Source: Yoonia ponticola (lineage in GTDB: Bacteria; Pseudomonadota; Alphaproteobacteria; Rhodobacterales; Rhodobacteraceae). Taken from it: a stretch of DNA of 64,000 nt. The notes beneath the pieces are model-generated. The model had not been told where the DNA came from, made no database searches, and saw only the letters and a list, made by a program, of their open reading frames with translations. Every line of letters starts with the position of its first letter. The stretch's first letter is position 1. A program made the position numbers and the translations under genes. The stretch covers positions 26,798-90,797 of the forward strand of contig NZ_JACIJM010000012.1 in NCBI RefSeq assembly GCF_014199395.1, given 5' to 3'. This document shows, one piece after another, positions 42,439 to 51,218 of this stretch.

Positions 42439-43922
42439 GGGCGCAAGGTTGTTTTGACGTCGCGCAGTAGCTGTCTGTCGGCCCCCAATCGCAGGGCGAC
42501 AACTGCGGTGATGGCAGCAATGGCGGCGATGCCTTCGATGATAACAGTACTATCGAGCATCGTGCGTATACCAAATCCCGCGCCCAGCAGGGCAGCGGCG
42601 AACAGTGTCGTTTGACGCAGATTTTGCAGCACGTCGGCGGTGGTGATGACCGTGGCGCGGACCACAAAGAGGCACAGCAACGGCAGGCTGAGGATCGCAA
42701 AGGTCAGCACGTAGGCGCGGATCATCGGGATCAATCCATGCGGATAAGTCAGCGTGATCGCGGCAAGGATCATCACCGTGCTACAGACCCGAAACAGGAA
42801 CAAATCGCGGCTACGACCTGCGGCGACCAAGGCCCATGCATAACAGCTAAGCGATAATCCGGTCAGCGCCAGCACGCCAAGCCACGCTAAAATCGGCACG
42901 GCGGCGGTCCAGTCAGGGCCAAGCAGGACCGCGACGACCAGATCAGGACTGGTGCAAAACACAGCGCCTACAGGCATTAGGATCACGTTACCCCTTGTGA
43001 TTTGTTGCGACAGCATGGTTCGAAAGGCGGCGGCATTGTCTTGCAAACGACTGAGCGACGGGATGAAGGCGGCAGACAGCGGCGACACAAGGCGGCGTTG
43101 CGGCATCAGGGCAAAGGTTTCGGTTCTATAGAACAGCCCTGCGCCCACATCGCCGAACACCCGACTGATCACGGCGATCTGAATAGCGCGGGTGCTATCG
43201 TTGAGGATACGTTCCGCGGCAAGGAAGCCACCGAACGATAACGCAGCTTTGGCGCGGCGCAGATCAAGTCCCCAAGGCCGCGACGGTGTCCAGCCTGTAA
43301 CAGTGACTAACATGGCGAAAGTCAGGGCCTGCTGCGCGAGTAGCTGCGTGATGAGCGCCGCTATACCGTAGCCCATGAATGCGATGAAAACAGCCAAACA
43401 GGACGCGATCAGGGTTGCGTAGAAAATACAGCTTTCCAGCAGCCTGACCTGCATTCTGCGGCGCAAAAGCGCGATATACTGCGTGTTGAGGACCGATAAG
43501 AAGATGTAAGGCGACAGCACCCAAAAGATCACTGTGACCTGCGGTTGATCAAAAAACTGTCCCGCAAACGGGCCAGCGGCGGCGATGAGTATGGTCAGGA
43601 TCGCGCCCAAAGCCACATTCACCCAGAACAACGTGCTGGCTAAGTGATGGGTGACGCGCTGCATCTGGGTTATCGCTTGGGCCAGTCCAAATTCGGACAG
43701 GCCAACGGCGATCAACACAAAAGGGATCGCCATCGCGACCAGACCTTGCTGCGCGGGTGGCACAAGGCGGGCCATAATCGCGGTGGCGCCTACGGCGATA
43801 AACAGTTTGAGCACCGCAAAGATCACAACACTGGCCGCAGACCGCCCCGTGCGCCGCCCAAGATCAGCACTCAGATCGCTGACATCGAAAAACGCATCGC
43901 GGGGGTCGTGGGGTGTGTGCAT
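42435..43922 (-). CDS. Polysaccharide flippase, Wzx-like (MOP superfamily)
   Basis: A 495-residue integral membrane protein with 12 to 14 hydrophobic helices. Features include FAVLKLFIAVGATAIMARLVPPAQQGLVAMA, here shortened to IMARLVPPAQQGLVAMA, SEFGLAQAITQM, the QYIALLRRRMQVRLLE loop, and the SFGGFLAAERILNDSTRAIQI stretch in two parts, all typical of the WzxC branch. It should flip the lipid-linked repeat unit across the inner membrane. Convergent overlap with the pyruvyltransferase gene means the two transcripts run into each other. Confidence 0.85.
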   Translation of the reverse strand: MHTPHDPRDAFFDVSDLSADLGRRTGRSAASVVIFAVLKLFIAVGATAIMARLVPPAQQGLVAMAIPFVLIAVGLSEFGLAQAITQMQRVTHHLASTLFWVNVALGAILTILIAAAGPFAGQFFDQPQVTVIFWVLSPYIFLSVLNTQYIALLRRRMQVRLLESCIFYATLIASCLAVFIAFMGYGIAALITQLLAQQALTFAMLVTVTGWTPSRPWGLDLRRAKAALSFGGFLAAERILNDSTRAIQIAVISRVFGDVGAGLFYRTETFALMPQRRLVSPLSAAFIPSLSRLQDNAAAFRTMLSQQITRGNVILMPVGAVFCTSPDLVVAVLLGPDWTAAVPILAWLGVLALTGLSLSCYAWALVAAGRSRDLFLFRVCSTVMILAAITLTYPHGLIPMIRAYVLTFAILSLPLLCLFVVRATVITTADVLQNLRQTTLFAAALLGAGFGIRTMLDSTVIIEGIAAIAAITAVVALRLGADRQLLRDVKTTLRP

Positions 43923-43961
43923 CAGGCCAATCTACTCAATTGGCCCTATCATGGATGATAT

Positions 43962-45374
43962 TTACGACCTGTCATAGATGTCTTCATAACGCACGATGTC
44001 GTCTTCGCCCAGATAGCTACCGGTTTGGACTTCGATCAGATACATCGGCAGGCGTCCGGGGTTGGCCATGCGGTGAACGGCACCCAGCGGGATGTACACA
44101 CCTTCGTTTTCAGTCACTAACTTGACCTTTTCGTCGATTGTGACCTCGGCAGTGCCGGACACAACGATCCAATGCTCGGAACGGTGGTAGTGGCTTTGCA
44201 GGCTAAGCACGCCACCCGGTTTCACCATGATCCGTTTGACCTGAAAGCGCGAGTCGAGGCACAGCGTCTCGTACCAGCCCCACGGGCGGTAGAAGCGGGG
44301 ATAGTCATCCGCTTGGGCTACTTTTTGGGCACGTAACGCGCCGACGATGGCTTTGACGTCCTGCGAGCGTGATTTATCCGCGACCAGCACCGCGTCACGC
44401 ATTGCAACGGCCACGATGTTATCAAGGCCAAGACCAACCAGTTGCAGCGTGTCTTCTTCAGAGCGCAAATAGCTGTTGGTACACTCAAGCGCAGTCACAG
44501 CGCCGATCGCGACCAAGCCGTTCTCGTCAGGGTTTTGTGTCTGCCACAGCGCGTCCCATGATCCCAAATCGGACCACGCACAGGACAGCGGCACAGCCAT
44601 GACAGAGGTCGCTTTTTCCATGATCGCATAGTCGAACGAGATTGCGGCGGCGCGGGCGTAGTCATCTGCGCCGAGCCGGAAAAAGTTCAAATCCTCGGCC
44701 CCCGCATCAATCGCCCCCTGACAAGGACCAACCAAGTCAGGCGCATGGGTTTCAAAGGCCGCGATAATATCCGCCACACGGAACAAGAAAATCCCCGCGT
44801 TCCACAGGTAATTGCCCGCATCCAACATCTGCTGCGCAGTCTCTGCATCCGGTTTCTCGCGGAAGCTGTTCAGGTTCACGGCTTGGGGGCCATCGGGGAT
44901 TTGCGGCAGCTCCAGATACCCGTAACCGGTTTCAGCGCGGTCAGGCGTGATGCCAAAGGTGACAAGCGCGCCGGTTTCGCTGGCAGTTTTAGCGGCCTCG
45001 ATAGCTTTGAGGAAAGCAGGCACATCGCCGATCACATGGTCCGATGGGGCGATCAACATCATCGCGTCAGGCGTATCTTTGAGCAGCAAAGCGGCCGTCA
45101 AAATCGCAGGAGCAGTGTCGCGTGCGGCGGGCTCGATCACGATGCGGGCATCCGAAAGACCCATTTCAGCGGCCTGTTCGCTGGCCATAAAGCGAAAGTC
45201 GTCGCCAGTCATCACCAAGGGCGCGGCAAAACCTTCGCCGGTCAAACGCTGAAGCGCCATCTGATACAGACTTTGTTCGCTGATCAGAGGGGCAAATTGC
45301 TTTGGATAAGCCTTGCGAGACGCAGGCCAAAGACGGGTGCCTGAGCCGCCGCAGAGAATGACAGGATGGATCAT
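43962..45374 (-). CDS. manC: Mannose-1-phosphate guanylyltransferase / mannose-6-phosphate isomerase
   Basis: A bifunctional enzyme of 470 residues. The guanylyltransferase half has CGGSGTRLWPASRKAYPKQF at residues 8-27 and LIAPSDHVIGD. The isomerase half has the cupin motif QSHYHRSEHWIVVSGTA and NEGVYIPLGAVHRM. It makes GDP-mannose together with ManB (15641-16996). A longer frame to 45443 exists, but the ATG at 45374 gives the normal N-terminus. It marks the right end of the polysaccharide block: the next 6 kb are of a different kind. Confidence 0.92.
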   Translation of the reverse strand: MIHPVILCGGSGTRLWPASRKAYPKQFAPLISEQSLYQMALQRLTGEGFAAPLVMTGDDFRFMASEQAAEMGLSDARIVIEPAARDTAPAILTAALLLKDTPDAMMLIAPSDHVIGDVPAFLKAIEAAKTASETGALVTFGITPDRAETGYGYLELPQIPDGPQAVNLNSFREKPDAETAQQMLDAGNYLWNAGIFLFRVADIIAAFETHAPDLVGPCQGAIDAGAEDLNFFRLGADDYARAAAISFDYAIMEKATSVMAVPLSCAWSDLGSWDALWQTQNPDENGLVAIGAVTALECTNSYLRSEEDTLQLVGLGLDNIVAVAMRDAVLVADKSRSQDVKAIVGALRAQKVAQADDYPRFYRPWGWYETLCLDSRFQVKRIMVKPGGVLSLQSHYHRSEHWIVVSGTAEVTIDEKVKLVTENEGVYIPLGAVHRMANPGRLPMYLIEVQTGSYLGEDDIVRYEDIYDRS

Positions 45375-45739
45375 GAAGCGCAGTTTCCGAGAAATTGTTG
45401 AGTGGACAGTCATGAGTGTGAAGCGGGGTCGGGTGTTTTGCAAGGGTGGTGGGGTATCGCGATGGTTGTATTTACCGGACTGAGATTGTTAGGTTTCGTT
45501 ATACAAGTGATCTTTAATTTTTGCATTAGGGTGCCAGTCGCCAGCTATCTAAGGCGCATGGGACGAAGTTTGGTTTATCTGTCAGACAATGCGACCAAAC
45601 GACGATCTATGTGATGTCGTTGGACGCAATCTGGTTGGACTGAAGTCGCCGACGTCATCGGCAATAAATCACGGAGAACATGCGTGAGCAGGCTACTTTG
45701 ATGCCAACAAAAGTAGCAGCTCATGTTTTTGCATATGAT
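45375..45739. other. Intergenic boundary region with an orphan hairpin terminator
   Basis: This 365-base gap separates manC from the accessory island. It holds a bulged hairpin at 45685-45723 (arms TGAGC/GCTCA and GCTACTTT/AAAGTAGC) followed by TGTTTTTG on the plus strand. No recognised plus-strand gene ends before it, so it may close a small RNA or the 50-residue hydrophobic frame at 45461-45613, whose start is weakly supported. Otherwise no feature was seen. Confidence 0.4.
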
Positions 45740-46117
45740 CTAACAAGAATAGCCGCATACGAGCGGGCCATTTTCGCGAACTGCGTTCTGAAGTAAGCGT
45801 ATAATCGCCGGATAATAGCAAAGCAGTTCTTTCCAAGATGTTTCGCCTTTATCGAGCGCAAAGTCGCTCGCATCCAGCTCCCAGAAGTTGTCGGGAACTT
45901 CGGTCAAGATGTCTTTGTCTGACATGTTGTTGAGTTTTATTTCTTGCAGAATCCGTTGGTGAACATGGTCCAATGTCTCTGAATTCACATAAAAATCGTC
46001 ATAGTCCTCGTAGGCGGCGTCCTCAGACTTGATGATAAAGTGATAGAAAAAATCGTAGTGACCCTGAAAGCCAAAAACCTCTTCGCCACCGTGGAAAAAA
46101 CCTACATCTAAACCCAT
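45740..46117 (-). CDS. Hypothetical acidic protein
   Basis: A 125-residue, acidic, soluble protein I do not recognise. It begins MGLDVGFFHGGEEVFGFQGHY and ends in a pair of cysteines. The AAAGGA ribosome site at the right spacing and the AT-rich codon use support it as a real gene, unlike its GC-rich EPS neighbours; it was probably acquired separately. No signal peptide or membrane helix. It is a single gene between manC and the Rep-like gene. A role as an immunity-type protein cannot be excluded but has no direct support. Confidence 0.7.
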   Translation of the reverse strand: MGLDVGFFHGGEEVFGFQGHYDFFYHFIIKSEDAAYEDYDDFYVNSETLDHVHQRILQEIKLNNMSDKDILTEVPDNFWELDASDFALDKGETSWKELLCYYPAIIRLLQNAVRENGPLVCGYSC

Positions 46118-46349
46118 TTTGTATCCTTTCTGATCAATGGTGCGTCCCTATTATCAGGGGCGCTAAGCCGTATATGTTTTCGAATTTTTCCGGCCAAAAA
46201 AGAAAACTGCATTTTCTTATATTTTTTTTTGGGTAGGCAACGTGAGGGGGTCTCTGTGCCTGATGTCGCTACAGTATTATGCGTTGGCGTACCGGTTACC
46301 GAGATGAGTGATTAATGCTGGGATTGGCTGCGAGTTGGGGTTTGCTGCG

Positions 46350-47129
46350 CTAACCAGCGACGTCTTGCGCCATTTTATCTGCGCGGTTCTGCATTATCGT
46401 TCTGGGATCGCTCCGTTTCGATGTTGTGCTATCAACGCGCCAGATTTTTGTTTTTGGGCTGAACTTGAGATATGCATGCTTATACCAGCGTGTTTTCGCA
46501 TGCGTCATCTTGATAAGAAAATGATGCGGGATCGGCGCATGGGATGCGTAATTGAGACTGACGTAGCAGGTCACGTCGAGAATGCCGGCGACGCGCTGTG
46601 TTGCGCCAAGAAGACGCTTGGTTTGTGCGGCTATGCTCGCATCTTGATCGATCCCAACTCTAAATTGAGGGGCTGCGCATCCGCGGATCTTGCGCATTTG
46701 TACGTAGATCATGAGCGTAAACCACGACTGGCATTTTGCGAGTTCATCTAAGTCGATGAGCACATAAAAATCCGAAGGTCGGTTTTGCATGTGAGCCCAG
46801 ACCGCGGACGAAAACTGCCATTGAAAAATAGTGTTGCGATCAAGCAGTGCGCCTGCCTCGAGATAACCAATATTCAAGAGCTCACGCAGTGCCGTGCGCA
46901 TGTCGCGCGCGCCGTTGGGGCGCTTGGGACCGACGCGGGCACGCAACGCGGCACAGGAGGCCCAGATTGTTGGTGGTTCAAGTGATGCATCTTGATAGTC
47001 GAGGTCTGCAAGATCCAACTGATGCAGCATAGAGAACAGCAGTCGTAGTGTTGTGATCGACATCTCTGTGTGGATGATTTGCTCGGCGAGCTGCCAAGGG
47101 ATCTGAACTTTACCGTTGTCGGGGGACAT
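46350..47129 (-). CDS. Rep-like winged-helix protein, possible second replication initiator
   Basis: A 259-residue protein. Its arrangement recalls Rep_3/RepB-type plasmid initiators: a first helical domain (STTLRLLFSMLHQL-like, residues 22-60), ARDMRTALRELLNIGYL as a recognition-helix candidate, FYVLIDLDELAKCQSWFTLM and MIYVQMRKIRG, then a less clear second half. GGAG lies 7 bases before the ATG. I cannot confirm the family without a profile search. If right, this is a second, perhaps relic, replicon in the same window. The composition is closer to the surrounding island than to the EPS genes. No iterons were recognised next to it. Confidence 0.5.
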   Translation of the reverse strand: MSPDNGKVQIPWQLAEQIIHTEMSITTLRLLFSMLHQLDLADLDYQDASLEPPTIWASCAALRARVGPKRPNGARDMRTALRELLNIGYLEAGALLDRNTIFQWQFSSAVWAHMQNRPSDFYVLIDLDELAKCQSWFTLMIYVQMRKIRGCAAPQFRVGIDQDASIAAQTKRLLGATQRVAGILDVTCYVSLNYASHAPIPHHFLIKMTHAKTRWYKHAYLKFSPKTKIWRVDSTTSKRSDPRTIMQNRADKMAQDVAG

Positions 47130-47790
47130 TTATTAACTCCGTATCGGGGGTGAGGAGTTGATGAAATGCGTACAGGTCCGCATTGGTAAAAACGTAAATC
47201 TGCTCCGCAGCCCAGATTTGTGATCCCGCAATACAGAATTTCATCCAACACAAACGGCACGCGGGCTCACAAAACCGCACCAAAACCCCGCAACTTTGGA
47301 AAATATGCACGGCATTTTGTACGGCTGCCCCGCATGATTGGGTCATTCTCAGGGCTAAGTGATTGAACCCGCTAAACGATGTGCCTGTGGAAGTTATAGA
47401 ACTGTGAGAAGTGTAAGTAATCAGAGTAATCATCAGAAATGAGCCGATTGGCTCGTTGCTGGTAAAATTATTATTCTACACGATGATCAGCGTCGCGGGC
47501 TTCCTGATCAGGCATGTGCTGAGAGGCCGAAGGCCGTTAACTGAGGTCGGTAAATTGCCTCATCGTTAAATTAGAACTGCTATCGAGAACAACCGCAGCA
47601 CAGTCTGCGGTGAAGATTCCACCGTGCGCGTTGGGGTGGCGCACGCGCAGATCACACGCGGTGAAACGGAGAAGAAAGTGAGGAAAGAGCGACCGGATCG
47701 GTTTGCGGGCAGCGCCGTAGCGCCCGCAAGCCTTCCCGGTCGGGGAGGGGAGAGGGGGCTGAAGCAAACCACAACTTCAGAGAGGTCAAT
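47130..47790. other. Gap of 660 bases without gene; structured element near its end
   Basis: No convincing gene was found. The first part could hold the promoter of the minus-strand Rep-like gene. From about 47600 the sequence becomes GC-rich and contains the nested hairpin at 47691-47741, 50 bases before the PemK-like start. The frames here on the minus strand have no ribosome site and no recognised domain. Confidence 0.5.
47691..47741 (+). ncRNA. Nested hairpin, possible 5' leader or RNA element
   Basis: GACCGG (47691-47696) pairs with CCGGTC (47736-47741), and inside TTGCGGGC (47703-47710) pairs perfectly with GCCCGCAA (47722-47729). A long GA-rich stretch follows. It lies in the leader of the PemK-like gene. 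It might be regulatory; it also might be a remnant of a REP-type repeat. Confidence 0.35.
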
Positions 47791-48288
47791 ATGACACTTT
47801 TAACACCCCTGACGGACAAGCAGGCGACGCTGGCATCCGGTGACATCGTTAGCTTTTTATTTCCGAGCACAGAAGGCGACGTCACATTTGAGAAGAAACG
47901 GCCGTGTTTGATCCTTGAGATCGACGCAGACAATGCCGAAGCTGTTGTCGCTTATGGCACTGCTTCTGATACGCGCGCGAACACAGGTCTCGAGATCCGT
48001 ATTTCCCGAGAAAATGATATCGCCGCCGCGTCTTTGAGTAAGCCTACCCGGTTTGTCGGTACACGATGTGTGCGTGTGTCACTGTCCAGCACTCGTTTTG
48101 TCAAAAGCGCAGAAGGCGAAGTGCGGATCGGGCAGTTGCCAGCCTCGCTTCACGCGCGGTTTGAGCAAGTAAAAAACATGCGGGAAAATCCAGACCTAAT
48201 GATCCGTAAAAAACGTGTTCGCAAACCGTGCCGCCGCTACGTCGCGGCACCATCAAACACGTCTAAAGTGGCATTGGAGACAACATGA
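47791..48288 (+). CDS. PemK/MazF-like protein
   Basis: A 165-residue protein. GDIVSFLFPSTEGDVTFEKKRPCLIL near residue 20-45 (read as GDIVSFLFP and KKRPCLIL) and AVVAYGTASDTRANTG are typical of the SH3-like fold of PemK/MazF mRNA interferases; RFVGTRCVRVSLSSTRFV follows. A basic tail of about 30 residues (RKKRVRKPCRRYV) is unusual and may bind nucleic acid. No antitoxin of the usual type precedes it. The stop overlaps the next gene's ATG (ATGA). A non-toxic relative is possible; no catalytic assay can be read from sequence. Confidence 0.55.
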   Translation: MTLLTPLTDKQATLASGDIVSFLFPSTEGDVTFEKKRPCLILEIDADNAEAVVAYGTASDTRANTGLEIRISRENDIAAASLSKPTRFVGTRCVRVSLSSTRFVKSAEGEVRIGQLPASLHARFEQVKNMRENPDLMIRKKRVRKPCRRYVAAPSNTSKVALETT

Positions 48289-48728
48289 AACACGCGAATT
48301 TTGCATTAGACGTGGCGGCGTTTGCCGCCGATTTGGAAGTGTCTTTTACGTCGCTATGCGAGGTTGCAACGCCAGTTCCGGAGACGTGGGTTGGACTGCT
48401 TACGGATTGGTTCACGCAGTGTCGCGCAGCGCCGGATGAGGCTTTTTCTGAGGATGTGCTGTGTGACGTGCTTGAGACCCTCGTCAGTCTTATGCACGCA
48501 CGATCGACTTTTGCTCTATGCGCGATGCCGCGGCCCGGCAGGCGCCCCGAGGCCTTGGTGTCGGGTGATCTCGGAGGCGTGGTCATGATAGAGCTCGCGT
48601 GCAAGCGGATCATCATGCTGGCGCGGCAACGGGATCGAGACATGGCGTACAGGTTGGCGTCTGTTGTTCTACGTCAGGTTAGATCTCAACGCAGTGCGGT
48701 CGCCGAGATGATTTACAAAGCGATTTAG
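48285..48728 (+). CDS. Hypothetical protein coupled to the PemK-like gene
   Basis: A 147-residue, mostly helical protein not recognised. It overlaps the PemK-like gene by 4 bases, which implies co-translation and a joint role, for instance as partner or antitoxin in reversed order. There is no obvious DNA-binding motif. The last residues (VRSQRSAVAEMIYKAI) are amphipathic. A hairpin follows 9 bases after the stop. Confidence 0.6.
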   Translation: MKHANFALDVAAFAADLEVSFTSLCEVATPVPETWVGLLTDWFTQCRAAPDEAFSEDVLCDVLETLVSLMHARSTFALCAMPRPGRRPEALVSGDLGGVVMIELACKRIIMLARQRDRDMAYRLASVVLRQVRSQRSAVAEMIYKAI

Positions 48729-48736
48729 CATAAACG

Positions 48737-48761
48737 GCGGGGTGTCTTTGAGGTACCCCGC
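48737..48761 (+). terminator. Hairpin terminator candidate
   Basis: GCGGGGT and ACCCCGC form a perfect 7-base stem with an 11-base loop, directly behind the two-gene unit. A T run is lacking, so termination may be weak. Confidence 0.5.
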
Positions 48762-48861
48762 TATCGGCTGTGCGGGGCCCATCTAACGCAATTTATCTTT
48801 ATTTGCTGAGGTTGCGCCGCGCCCACTTTACGTCACTTGGACAGCGGAAATACAAAAAGAG

Positions 48862-49476
48862 ATGACTGACAGAACATACAATATTCCACCATTCGTTGAA
48901 AAATTGACCGATCTCACAGACGAATTGTTCTGCGCTGGCGCAGATCGCGGCATCGTAGATGTCGGTGTTCAAGGTCAGATCACGATCAGTATCGATGATG
49001 CAGCACCAGCTGAGATCGATGCGATATGGGTGGCGGCCATCAAATCCATGCAGTTAAAAGCAAAGCGCAATCTGTTTGATGCTGCTATGTCGAAGCCAAG
49101 TGCTGATCGAGGCGATCTTCTTAACTCATTCTATGACACACTTGAGCAAGATCTGAACGGAGTGGCTGCATATGCTGCAGTTAAGTATGCTTTGCCCGAC
49201 CTGTTTTTGAAGATCGAAATACACCTCACGCGCGATCATCACTGTGACTTGTCCATTATCAATGCACCGTGGGTTCAGCCGCGCCCACTCCGCGTCGCAT
49301 TGCGCGAAGAGGCTCAGCATCTGCTGGAACTGATGGGGTATCACTTCGATCTCATCAATGGGTATGATATCTGGCTGTATGAGCCGTCATCACGGCTGAG
49401 CGCGATGTCAGGGCATGACAAGCTGCGTGCGCTTCAACGTGTCGAAGCGATATTGGAATATCAATCTGTAGCTTAA
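48862..49476 (+). CDS. Hypothetical protein
   Basis: A 204-residue soluble protein I do not recognise. The N-terminal 60 residues (NIPPFVEKLTDLTDELFCAG) and a middle helical section (LLNSFYDTLEQDLNGVAAYAA) are followed by LRVALREEAQHLLELMGYH. No membrane segment or signal peptide. AAGAG stands right at the ATG, so the exact start is uncertain. It is 133 bases after the PemK-like unit, same strand, and convergent with the Fic gene; a shared function is only a guess. Confidence 0.6.
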   Translation: MTDRTYNIPPFVEKLTDLTDELFCAGADRGIVDVGVQGQITISIDDAAPAEIDAIWVAAIKSMQLKAKRNLFDAAMSKPSADRGDLLNSFYDTLEQDLNGVAAYAAVKYALPDLFLKIEIHLTRDHHCDLSIINAPWVQPRPLRVALREEAQHLLELMGYHFDLINGYDIWLYEPSSRLSAMSGHDKLRALQRVEAILEYQSVA

Positions 49477-49706
49477 TCCGACGACTGCAATAGAGCCATT
49501 GGAACAAAAAAGTATGGTGGTTAGGGCGCCAGCCTGCGACGTGATGTTGAAAGCTGTAATCCCGTCGAAAGATCAACGGTATTTTATTTCAGAAAAAACA
49601 GCGACTTAAGCTTACTTCGAAACCTTCGTTCGGAATTCAACCTTCGAAGATTTCTTCGAGAAAAGCGATTGTCCTATCTTGGTCGCCAATTTTAAGGGCT
49701 GTTTTC

Positions 49707-51218
49707 TTAGTCAAGATCCCACGCCTCCGCATATGTTTCCTCAATCAGAGTGACCTCTTCCTCTGTCAGTGCCGAGAATTCCTTGTGCAAGGCGCGCTTG
49801 GACAGTTTGCCGTTCCCTTGCTCCAAAAATCCTCGCAATAGATCGACCGTGCGTGCTGGCATTTCCAGCATCTCATCAATGGCGGATTTGAATCGATCAT
49901 AGCGCGCGATGTAGTCAATCTCAGCCGGTAGGTCTTGCTCGACTGTTTCTCTGACGCAATCGGCCACAAACTCGGCATGCTCGGTGCAGTCAAAGAAGCG
50001 GTAAAGCACCGCAGTTTCCGACAGAACGTCTACATTTCCCTGAGCTGTGGGCTTCCACTCAATGAACTCCATCATCGGCCCCGACACGGACTTCAGGATG
50101 TCGCTATATTCCTCGATGCGTCGGTAAACAACGACGCTGATCGGAAAGACCAAACCCGCTGGATTAAAACCACCGCGTGCCAACACATGGTGCAGTAGAT
50201 ATCGGTGGATACGACCGTTCCCATCCTCAAAAGGGTGGATATAGACAAAGCCGAACGACAGTGCAGCCGCGACCACCATCGGATCAACACCGCCCTTAAG
50301 AGCGCGCGTTTCATAGAGCGCAATACCCTCCAGAAGGTCAGATAAATCCTCATGCCGGGCGCTGATGTGCACCGGTTCCGGCACCTTTCCGTCCCGGCTA
50401 TGACCGCCGACAAAGCCGCCTTCCTTGCGAATACCCATCTTCACAAAGCGTGCATCCTGCAAAACAATTTGCTGTAGGCGCTCGAACTCGCTTTGCGACA
50501 GCTGGCAGCGTCCAGCCTCGCCAATTGCGCGCGCCCAACGGGCGGCACGCTGAGGTCCAGGCTTTTCCTGCTCGATTGCAAATGAGGCTCTGGAGTCATC
50601 CAACAACAAAAAAGCCGCAGCGCGGGACACGATATGTTGCGGCGCCTTTTCGGTGACCTCTATCGCCTGAGCAGGCAATTCCCGCTCAATCAGCTGGCGA
50701 ATCTTTAATGATCTCTGCACGAGCGGACAAAATGCCGGGGTGCCAGGCAGATTGTTGATGACTTTGTGACGCGCAGACCGCTCTCCGGGATCAATCACAA
50801 AATATGCGCTCGGATCAAGCGCAGGTTCATACTTCACCTTGCCCAGATCCGGCACATCCAATTGCTCATCCGTCAGCCATTCCCAGAAGAACCAGACCCG
50901 ACGCGCAAAGACACCGGTTGCTCCTGCCAAGGCCTGAGAGATTTCAGAAGGGTCCGCAACTCTGGTCACCTCATGCAAGATCCGCAAATCGATGCCTTCG
51001 TTCTTGATGGCAAACACGAGATGATCGAACACCGACTCGCCCGGCCATTGCGGCGCTCGGAAAATTTCCCATTCTGGTTCGGATTGACGCTTGTGGTGGT
51101 CTGATACAAAAGCCAGCCGGCGTGGCATGGGCACACGCATGCCAAGCTCGCTGACCAGCCAGCCATATCCTGCAATCCGCCCCGGGCCGGGAAGCTTACG
51201 TCCGTAGAAATTCATCAC
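49707..51218 (-). CDS. Fic-domain protein (AMP transferase type)
   Basis: A 503-residue Fic protein. The catalytic motif HPFEDGNGRIHR (about 326-338) is complete, so transfer of AMP or another nucleotide part to a protein target is likely. About 115 residues before it, SFAIEQE resembles the class II inhibitory motif (S/T)xxxE(G/N), but the last place is glutamine. The N-terminal 200 residues are a domain typical for large Fic proteins with a WFFWEWL stretch; the C-terminal 110 are helical with a possible winged helix. It stands alone, opposite in direction to its neighbours. Fic proteins can be toxins or housekeeping regulators; which one is unknown. Confidence 0.85.
   Translation of the reverse strand: MMNFYGRKLPGPGRIAGYGWLVSELGMRVPMPRRLAFVSDHHKRQSEPEWEIFRAPQWPGESVFDHLVFAIKNEGIDLRILHEVTRVADPSEISQALAGATGVFARRVWFFWEWLTDEQLDVPDLGKVKYEPALDPSAYFVIDPGERSARHKVINNLPGTPAFCPLVQRSLKIRQLIERELPAQAIEVTEKAPQHIVSRAAAFLLLDDSRASFAIEQEKPGPQRAARWARAIGEAGRCQLSQSEFERLQQIVLQDARFVKMGIRKEGGFVGGHSRDGKVPEPVHISARHEDLSDLLEGIALYETRALKGGVDPMVVAAALSFGFVYIHPFEDGNGRIHRYLLHHVLARGGFNPAGLVFPISVVVYRRIEEYSDILKSVSGPMMEFIEWKPTAQGNVDVLSETAVLYRFFDCTEHAEFVADCVRETVEQDLPAEIDYIARYDRFKSAIDEMLEMPARTVDLLRGFLEQGNGKLSKRALHKEFSALTEEEVTLIEETYAEAWDLD

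Noticed and set aside
47691..47741. Nested hairpin considered as a tRNA
   Set aside because: It has only two nested stems and 51 bases, no anticodon or T-arm pattern and no CCA end.
47537..47933. Minus-strand frames before and over the PemK-like gene
   Set aside because: They have no ribosome site, run across the structured element and lie opposite a better supported gene.
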